Source: Hymenoscyphus infarciens (lineage: Eukaryota; Ascomycota; Leotiomycetes; Helotiales; Helotiaceae). From it: a DNA stretch of 64,000 nucleotides. Position numbers and translations under genes: made by a program. Positions 57,880 to 64,000 of this stretch are shown here, in pieces. Numbering within the stretch: position 1 is the stretch's first letter; each line of letters opens with the position of its first letter. The stretch covers positions 1 to 64,000 of the forward strand of contig LLCB01000022.1 in assembly GCA_001414345.1 (NCBI GenBank). The letters are read 5' to 3'. The notes beneath the pieces are model-generated. The model worked only from the letters and a program-made list of their open reading frames with translations. It was not told where the DNA came from and made no database searches.

Positions 57880-58426
57880 CAGTGTGAGCACAAATTACTC
57901 CAATTAATCAATTATTAATCTGATTAATGACTTTGGATTACTCTGTGTTGATTAGATTAGATTAGTTACTCTATTTTAATTATTAATTAATTAATTAATA
58001 TAGTTAATATAGTTAATATACTATATATAGTATATATATAGTATATATATATAGGTTATAAAGCTTATAAAGCTTATAAAGCTTAAAATTAGTAATTAGA
58101 TATATTATTAGATTATGTTTATTACTAAATAAATGAGAGCTAATTTATCAAGACTTAAAACAATGAAGTTACATCGTAAAAAGACTACTTAGGAGATCTC
58201 GCTTAAGCTCTCGGCAGTGCCGGAACGCCACTCCGACGCCACCCCGGGACCCGTCCAGGTCTCCGATAAACCCGGGACCGGTCACGTGCCATATTAATCA
58301 ATTAATCAATCAATAATCTGATTAATGACTTTTGGTTAATCTGATTAATGATTAGGACCTCATTAATCTATGATTAGATTAATCATAGGTCATTAATCTA
58401 ATCTAATCTAATCCTTTCTCACACTG
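57880..58426. mobile_element. Possible 547-bp hAT-like non-autonomous element
   Basis: Short inverted ends CAGTGTGAG (57880) and CTCACACTG (to 58426) enclose AT-rich arms built of TTAATCTGATTAATGACTTT-like words repeated on both sides, a TA-repeat core and a compact GC-rich block (58207-58290). CAG-starting short TIRs suggest hAT. However, the 8-bp flanks (ATGCTTTG and ACATTTCT) do not match, so the call is tentative. The hAT element at 25266 is unrelated in its TIR. Confidence 0.4.
57980..58090. repeat. TA-rich simple repeat and AAGCTTATA repeats
   Basis: Runs of TTAATTAA, TATAGTTAA, then TATATAG repeats, followed by three copies of AAGCTTATA. Part of the hAT-like region. Confidence 0.8.
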
Positions 58427-58726
58427 ACATTTCTTTGAATTGTGCTACAGATTTAGAACAAGGGATGTTATTAATTACCTCTCTTATTGCACTTATCAGT
58501 AGCCGGGAGGAAGATTGAAAAGCAAGTGAATGCCTGGCCAAAGAGTAGCCCAAAGATGTCTCAATAGCAGAGTGTACTGCGCTTGGCTGGGATAGAGGAA
58601 ACACGCTATTTATTTCCTGACTGAAGCTAGCGAAGCTAGCTACTTCTATATCGCACAAAATATAGTAACCAAGATATATCCCAGAATCTATAACTACAAG
58701 TTTTTACACACCACATCCACCCATCT
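58427..58726. other. Short intergenic downstream of GUF1
   Basis: 300 bp with a 79-codon minus-strand ORF (58419-58658) that lacks any recognised domain and partly overlaps the repeat end, so it is not called. Probably contains the GUF1 3' UTR. Confidence 0.45.
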
Positions 58727-60706
58727 CTACTTGGCCAAAAACTTCTGAAAAGCCTTATGGTCAATAGTGATATTCCCCACAGCCTTCAACTTCTTCCTCC
58801 CCTCCTTCTGCTTATCGAGTAACTTCCTCTTCCTCCCAATATCCGCAGCATGCAACTTCTGCAAAACATCCTTCCTGAACGGTTTGATAGTTTCTCTCGC
58901 AACAATACGATTTCCCACCGCGGCTTGGATGATAACCTCAAACATCTGTCTATCAACATGTTCCTTGAACTTCTTGACCCAGATTTTCCCCAAACGCTCG
59001 ACTTGTGAGTGATGGAGTACTCGTGCTACTGCATCGACAGGAACTTTGTTGACGAGAAGTTGCATCTTGACGATATTACTTCGTCGGAATCCTGCGTCTT
59101 CGTATTCGAGGGAGGCATAGCCTTTGGTTGCTCCCTTGAGTTTTCCAAAGAAATCATCTACTAGTTGTGCAAGTGGGATATCGTACTTCAGGATTACTTG
59201 TGTAGCAGTGAAGAAAGTGAGTTCGACCTGTTCCCCACGGTTGGCTTCACAAAGTTCAATGACTTTCCCGAGGTATTCCTCTGGGAGGGTGATGGTTGCT
59301 GAGACGTATGGTTCTTGAAGCTCGGAAATTTTGTTCATATACTTGGGGTTGTCGGGGAACAAACTTGGGTTGGAAATTACTTCTTCGCGGAGGCCTTCTC
59401 TCCAGATGATTTTGAAGGGGACGCTGGGGGGTGTGATGATGACGCTCGCGCCGTGTTCCTGTCGGAGACGGTCCTCGAAGACGGAGCAGTGGAGGGTTCC
59501 TAGAAATCCCATTCTCCAGCCTGCGCCTAGGGCTTCCGAGGACTCTTTTTGGAGAGTGACACTTCGGTCGTTGAGGACGATTTGGTTGATTGAATCTTCG
59601 AGATGACCGTGATCGCTTTGATCTACTGGAAATGCTGAGACGAAAACCATGGATTTTGGTTCTTCGAATCCTGGATATGGCTCGACTAAGCCTTCTGAGC
59701 CGACTGTTGTAAAAGTATCTCCACTCAATGCCTCTGCACTCTTCTTCATACCAGGGTTGAAATGAATATATCCTACCTGACCAGCGCGAAGGGAGCTTTG
59801 AGCGGTTTGATGTGGATACATAATTCCAACCTCTCCCACAAAGTATTTTATCCCAGTTGCAAAAGAAACAACATGATCCCCCGCCTTAATCGTCCCGTCA
59901 AAAACCCTAACCAACAAAACCACACCCTTATAATTATCGTACCACGAGTCCACCAGCAGTAATCGTAGCGGTTTCTTATGATCCCCCACCGGACAAGGAA
60001 TTTGCTCAATGACCTGCGGCAAAATAGCCTCGACATTCAACCCCGTCTTCGCACTCACCAAAACCGCCTTCTCAGGCTCCAACTCAAAAGCAACCTTCAT
60101 CTGCTCCAACGCCCTCGGCGAATCCGCAGACGGTAAATCAACCTTATTAACCACCGGAACCAGCGTCAAGCCCTGCGAGAAAGCCAGATAAAAATTCGCA
60201 ACCGTCTGCGCCTGTACACCCTGACTAGCATCTACAAGCAAAAGAGCTCCCCCGCAAGATGCATAAGATCTACTGACTTCCGCTCTGAAATCCACATGGC
60301 CAGGTGTATCGACCAGATGAAGTAGATAATCTTCCCCTTTGTGCTTATATATCATACTACATGTTTGGGCTTTGACGGTGATTCCTCGTAAGCGCTCGAC
60401 ATCTAGTTTATCTAGGATTTGTTTATTTCCTCCGGGGGCGATTGTGCCTGTGAGTTCTAGTAGGCGGTCGCTGAGCGTGCTCTTTCCATGATCGACGTGT
60501 GCTACGATGCAAAAGTTCCGAAACCGTTCGATTGGTATGGCTTGGATGCGTCGCTCGACGTCTGAAATGACTTTCGAAGGTTGAGCTCGCAGTGCTATCG
60601 AGGTAGTGAAGGCGCGGATGCCGCTGGCCTGGGAGAGGAATTGGGAGGCATACTGGGATCGAATGGAGCTAGGTAGCCGGAGGAGTTGTAATGGACATCG
60701 CTGCAT
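58727..60706 (-). CDS. GUF1: Mitochondrial translation factor GUF1 (LepA/EF4 GTPase)
   Basis: A single exon. The open frame extends back to 60859 (710 residues). Met52 of that frame (60706) gives 659 residues, close to the family's usual length, and starts [20 protein letters not shown], an Arg-rich, acid-free mitochondrial presequence, so it is chosen. GTPase motifs are G1 AHVDHGKST (69-77), G2 [10 protein letters not shown]3 DTPGH, G4 NKVD and G5 SAKTG. EF-G-like domains follow, and then the LepA-specific C-terminal domain with [19 protein letters not shown]. LepA/GUF1 acts on mitochondrial ribosomes, promoting back-translocation or fidelity under stress. The longer N-terminus is possible but would bury the presequence. 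Confidence 0.94.
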   Translation of the reverse strand: MQRCPLQLLRLPSSIRSQYASQFLSQASGIRAFTTSIALRAQPSKVISDVERRIQAIPIERFRNFCIVAHVDHGKSTLSDRLLELTGTIAPGGNKQILDKLDVERLRGITVKAQTCSMIYKHKGEDYLLHLVDTPGHVDFRAEVSRSYASCGGALLLVDASQGVQAQTVANFYLAFSQGLTLVPVVNKVDLPSADSPRALEQMKVAFELEPEKAVLVSAKTGLNVEAILPQVIEQIPCPVGDHKKPLRLLLVDSWYDNYKGVVLLVRVFDGTIKAGDHVVSFATGIKYFVGEVGIMYPHQTAQSSLRAGQVGYIHFNPGMKKSAEALSGDTFTTVGSEGLVEPYPGFEEPKSMVFVSAFPVDQSDHGHLEDSINQIVLNDRSVTLQKESSEALGAGWRMGFLGTLHCSVFEDRLRQEHGASVIITPPSVPFKIIWREGLREEVISNPSLFPDNPKYMNKISELQEPYVSATITLPEEYLGKVIELCEANRGEQVELTFFTATQVILKYDIPLAQLVDDFFGKLKGATKGYASLEYEDAGFRRSNIVKMQLLVNKVPVDAVARVLHHSQVERLGKIWVKKFKEHVDRQMFEVIIQAAVGNRIVARETIKPFRKDVLQKLHAADIGRKRKLLDKQKEGRKKLKAVGNITIDHKAFQKFLAK

Positions 60707-61131
60707 TGGAATTGAAGCTTCGAGGGTCCTTCGTTGGAGCTCTGAAGCTCTCGTACAAAAATTATGGTCCACTATTTTTGGTGTTGGAAATTGAAGAGCT
60801 CGCGATAGGGCGGCAGTATGGCTCTCTAATTTCAACGTTTCTACACTTCTCACAGGCACGTATTTTGGGATAATTTACTTTTTCTTTCGAAGCTATGAGG
60901 TAAATTTCTCAACTTTTCTAATAATTACTCCAAGTTCCCTTTGAAAGTTAGAATGAAGGAAAACTGCTACTCAAGTACGGGCCGCTTTTATCTTTCATTC
61001 ACTATCGCGAGGCTGTACGTCGCGGCAATTGCTGGGCCAACTTGTTCCTAGCGGGGCGCATCTTTTCTGGGGAAATATGATTGAGCCTCAACCTCGAGCT
61101 TCTGATTCAACCACAATCCAAGATCGTCAAG
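60707..61131. promoter_or_regulatory. Divergent intergenic region, GUF1 and MAD2
   Basis: 425 bp between the chosen GUF1 start and the MAD2 start (272 bp if the longer GUF1 frame is used). It must contain both promoters. No specific element was recognised. Confidence 0.5.
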
Positions 61132-62018
61132 ATGTCCGCCGCACCAGCAAGTAAAGAGAAATCAAAGACCCACAAGCTTTCGCTGAAAGGTAAGTCAATT
61201 TCAATTCCAAAAAGTAACAAATGCTAACCCCCACCAGGATCGTCACGACTAGTCGCAGAATTCGTAAGCTCGCCCATCGAATCGCAAAGCAGAACATACT
61301 AACACACTTCAGTTCAACTACTCCATAAACACAATCCTGTATGCCAAACTCAGCAATAAGAAGGGACGAATGCTGATTATGGCAGATTCCAACGAGGCGT
61401 CTACCCCGCAGAAGACTTCGCAGCAGTAAAAAAATATGGCCTCACAATGCTGGTTTCCTCCGACGACCAAGTCAAAGCCTATATCAAGAAAATAATGTCG
61501 CAGCTCGATAAGTGGATGGTCGGGGGCAAGATCTCAAAACTGGTAGTGGTAATAACAAGCAAGGATACGGGCGAACCCGTAGAACGATGGCAATTCGATG
61601 TTTGTTCCCCGTCCTCCCCTTCCCCTTCCCTCTCCCAGTCTCCTCACTAACAAATGAACTCTCACAGGTCCAAATATTCTCCAAGCCCTCCAAAAAGAAA
61701 TCCTCCTCCAAAACCACCGATAAAGAAAATTCCACGCCCTCAGACGAAACACCCCCCGCCGAGAAGACAGAAACCGAGATCCAAGCCGAGATACAATCTA
61801 TATTCCGCCAAATCACCGCTTCAGTTACATTTCTACCACAATTAGATGGGGATTGCACGTTTAATGTGCTGGTTTATGCGGATGCGGATAGTGAGGTGCC
61901 GGTTGATTGGGGAGATAGTGAGGCGAGGGAGATTGCTAATGGGGAAAAGGTGCAGTTGAGGAGTTTTAGTACGGCGAGTCATAAGGTTGATACGCTTGTC
62001 AGTTATAGGGTTGGTTGA
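61132..62018 (+). CDS. MAD2: Spindle assembly checkpoint protein Mad2 (HORMA domain)
   Basis: Five exons: 61132-61189, 61238-61263, 61313-61338, 61386-61599 and 61668-62018. The introns are 47-68 bp with GT..AG ends, and they join to 224 residues. Mad2 binds Cdc20 and Mad1 at unattached kinetochores and inhibits the anaphase-promoting complex. Recognisable HORMA features are SSRLVAEFFNYSINTILFQRGVYP (20-43), DFAAVKKYGLTMLVSSD, VVVITSKDTGEPVERWQFDV and the safety-belt C-terminus KVQLRSFSTASHKVDTLVSY. A Ser/Lys-rich insertion of about 30 residues (114-144, KKKSSSKTTDKENSTPSDE) interrupts the domain and makes the protein longer than the roughly 205 residues of human Mad2. Two internal exons of only 26 bp are required for the frame. 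Confidence 0.95.
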
Positions 62019-62447
62019 GGGACCTGACTTGAGTTGGCTTATGAGGGGAGATCGATTGGGGAGGGCGTGTAGGATTTGACAGTACTTTATGATATGAGAG
62101 GTGGTTATGGAGTCTGGTGTTTTTCAAGGCTTGCTTTCCCTGGTTATTGACGGTACTTCTATTGTCCTACTTTACTGGCAGTACATAAGGATGTTCTTCT
62201 TTCGAGAATGCAAAGATAATAGAGATCATAATATCACAGTTGCTTTTAGCTAAAGTCTCAACACAGCACTAACAAGGGCCCCTTCAGGTATTCGTGGCGG
62301 ATATCAGTATGAGCGATCTGGGAGAATGACAAAGTCTAATTGCTGATTATTCGAAATAAACTCGCATAGTGCTGTTGCTGTATTACCTCATTGTTAGCTA
62401 ACTCGTCATTTCCGTTGTAGTTGATAGGAGGGAAGATATGAGGGGGG
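62019..62447. other. Intergenic after MAD2
   Basis: About 430 bp, no gene. It contains copy B of the dispersed 56-bp repeat at 62368-62423. Confidence 0.5.
62368..62423 (+). repeat. Dispersed 56-bp repeat, copy B
   Basis: Same orientation and length as 47861-47916, from AGTGCTGTTGCTGT to CATTTCCGTTGTAGTTG. The differing bases in the middle are mostly G-to-A or C-to-T relative to copy A. It lies 24 bp left of a TIR element. Confidence 0.8.
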
Positions 62448-62747
62448 CACCAGGGGGTGTAGGAATTCGTGACTGGTTACGAGCAAGGTACCTTTACACC
62501 ACTCTCTTAATTGTTCAACTAGGACTAGGAAAATTAATTCAGTTATCCTACGAGACTAGAATAATGAAATTTATATTATCTTTATTGTTCTAACTCCTTT
62601 AGAATAATAAACATATTAAAATTTTAATTATTCAAGCCTTTTAGGATAATAGAATCGATTATTTATCGAGTCTCGGATGAACAATGGAAGGAGCAGAGGA
62701 GAGTCGGTCCACTATTCGCTAGTCACGAATTCCTGCATCCCCTGGTG
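62448..62747. mobile_element. 300-bp MITE-like TIR element
   Basis: The left end CACCAGGGGGTGTAGGAATT (62448) matches the reverse complement of the right end (CACCAGGGGATGCAGGAATT, ending 62747) over about 28 bp with two mismatches, continuing through CGTGACT. The interior is AT-rich and non-coding. No convincing target-site duplication was found, so the boundary may be off by a few bases. Confidence 0.7.
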
Positions 62748-62984
62748 ACACTTAAAAACTCCCAGTACAGTAATAGTAATTAATATTTCTCAAAGGCTAT
62801 TTGACTTCTTCCTCCAGTTCTTTTCAACCAAAAACTCCTCGGAACCCTCCCCCTAGCAATTCCAACTTATACACTGAAAAGGAAACTTGTGTACCAAGGT
62901 ATATACCCACTAACCCCCCGACCCGTCAAACAAGAACGCCAATGCCAAGTCCTAAATTTGTTTGTGATGCCAGTCCTGTGTATC
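62748..62984. other. Intergenic, 3' side of the partial gene
   Basis: Short stretch without a gene. It may contain the 3' UTR of the minus-strand gene. Confidence 0.4.
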
Positions 62985-64000
62985 CTATGCATCTTTCCCT
63001 CGTTCCTCGTTGCCCTTACCCTTCTCCTTGGCCACCTCCACACTACCATTCCCCTCTTCCTTTCCCTCACCATCTCTCCCCTCAACACCGTCTTTATTAT
63101 CCTTAACCTCGGCATCTTCAGGCCTGGAAATTACATCCTTAGGCCCACTATTATCAATTCCCTCCCACTCCTTCCCCTCCCACCCTTTCCTAGCATCAAC
63201 AGCATGCTTCGTATCCCCGCTCTCCGCCATCTCCTTAACATCACTCCAGAACTCCAATTTCTTCACCTCTTCATCTGCATGTTCGAGTGCGGCAGAGAGG
63301 TTTTCCCTTCGTTTCCGTTTAGACCTTACATCATTATCTTCCTCTTCCTGTTCATCCTTGCCTTTCTCTGATTTCACTGGTACGTTTTGTTGAGACTTTT
63401 CAGCCTCATCGAACTGTTCGTGTAAATGAGCGAGCAGGATTTTTCGCGAGGCTTGGAAGATGAACATCTTCATGATATCGTGCATTCGGTCTTTGAGGTA
63501 GTACAAATCCCCACCCCCATTTTGGATAAAGTTTTCGACGGCTTCGAGTTTTTCTCGATCGATTCGTGCTGTTTTGAGGGCGCTCATTAGAGCATTGATA
63601 TCGCAGATTTCCTCGTCCACTTCGTGATCTTCAATATTAAGAGATGTTCGTTGGGCAACACTCATTCGTTTGGCATCTGCCAATGTCGAGGGACGACTCT
63701 GACTTCTGTCCCTCACCATAGAATTGATCGTAAAGTAATCCGCGGTTAGGATATTATCCGGTTGTTGCGCTAGATATCCAGCATTCTTCCTCACTCGTTT
63801 GCGTATCCATGCTCGTCTCCGGACGAAGGATTTCCACCATGATCGACCGTGCCAGGAGAAGGCTTTGGCGAATGCGAAGGAGTATTCCCAGCCGTCCTCG
63901 TCGACGTCGTTTTCGCGGTTTATTGACCACTCTTTCCATGTCCATTCCCATGATGGATCGGGAACTTGGGCGTTGGTGGGGTTGGTAGCGCTGGTTTTGT
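62985..64000 (-). CDS. DysF-like domain protein, 5' end beyond window
   Basis: Partial gene: the open minus-strand frame runs from the window edge to a TAA at 62985, about 338 residues. The visible start includes DPSWEWTWKEWSINRENDVD and EDGWEYSFAFAKAFSWHG. This Trp-rich arrangement resembles the C-terminal dysferlin (DysFC) motif of fungal peroxin- and Spo73/Mug65-type proteins. A basic RRRAWIRKRVRKNAGY stretch follows, then a helical region (DINALMSALKTARIDREKLE, FIFQASRKILLAHLHEQFDE). The tail is highly acidic, Glu/Lys/Gly-rich and probably disordered. The initiator and any upstream exons are outside the window. Family assignment rests on the short Trp-rich region and is moderate. Confidence 0.65.
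   Translation of the reverse strand, partial: KTSATNPTNAQVPDPSWEWTWKEWSINRENDVDEDGWEYSFAFAKAFSWHGRSWWKSFVRRRAWIRKRVRKNAGYLAQQPDNILTADYFTINSMVRDRSQSRPSTLADAKRMSVAQRTSLNIEDHEVDEEICDINALMSALKTARIDREKLEAVENFIQNGGGDLYYLKDRMHDIMKMFIFQASRKILLAHLHEQFDEAEKSQQNVPVKSEKGKDEQEEEDNDVRSKRKRRENLSAALEHADEEVKKLEFWSDVKEMAESGDTKHAVDARKGWEGKEWEGIDNSGPKDVISRPEDAEVKDNKDGVEGRDGEGKEEGNGSVEVAKEKGKGNEERGKDA

Noticed and set aside
58419..58658. 79-codon minus-strand ORF
   Set aside because: It ends within the hAT-like repeat end and has no transposase motif or other domain.

Overview
The window is nuclear DNA of a filamentous ascomycete fungus, most likely a Leotiomycete-type Pezizomycotina; the class is inferred. The protein-coding genes are fungal housekeeping genes with many 44-135 bp introns, most with GT..AG ends and TACTAAC-like branch sites. 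Between them lie long AT-rich tracts saturated with TA-type dinucleotides. In these tracts recognisable transposon proteins carry stops at former Trp and Gln codons and Cys-to-Tyr, Asp-to-Asn and Gly-to-Ser changes. That is the signature of repeat-induced point mutation (RIP).

Layout. 1-14.2 kb is RIP-degraded repeat DNA: a 152-bp-period tandem array, the 3' end and LTR of one retrotransposon (LTR 1187-1571), unresolved AT-rich sequence, and a Ty3/gypsy chromodomain element on the minus strand (5232-13554) with a non-degraded 399-bp MITE nested in its integrase region. 14.2-22.9 kb has normal composition and only one convincing gene, a Vac7 homologue (16555-19383, minus). 22.9-27.7 kb is again AT-rich, with three TIR elements around a frameshifted short-chain dehydrogenase. 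29.1-46.8 kb is a compact gene block: a second SDR (minus), NAA10 (plus), an 11-exon DHX29-like DEVH helicase (minus), GCN1 (plus) and RPL19 (plus). 48.0-51.85 kb is a 3.85-kb RIP-degraded DNA transposon with long TIRs, a TA duplication and two former ORFs, one carrying an integrase-like core. 52.4-62.0 kb holds a 239-bp MITE, mitochondrial SHMT (plus), a single-exon protein of unknown function (plus), a hAT-like repeat, the mitochondrial translation factor GUF1 (minus) and MAD2 (plus). A 300-bp TIR element follows, and the window ends inside a DysF-like gene (minus).

Functional themes. The central block is rich in translation genes. GCN1 (starvation and stalled-ribosome sensing) and the DHX29-like initiation helicase are head to head across 232 bp, with NAA10 (ribosome-associated N-terminal acetylation) and RPL19 on either side; GUF1 lies further along. 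This may be chance gene order, but the shared GCN1/helicase promoter is real. The most unusual item is the two-ORF integrase-type transposon at 48.0-51.85 kb. I found no CRISPR array, rRNA or intact tRNA. Most exon boundaries below were read directly from splice signals and confirmed by continuous reading frame.
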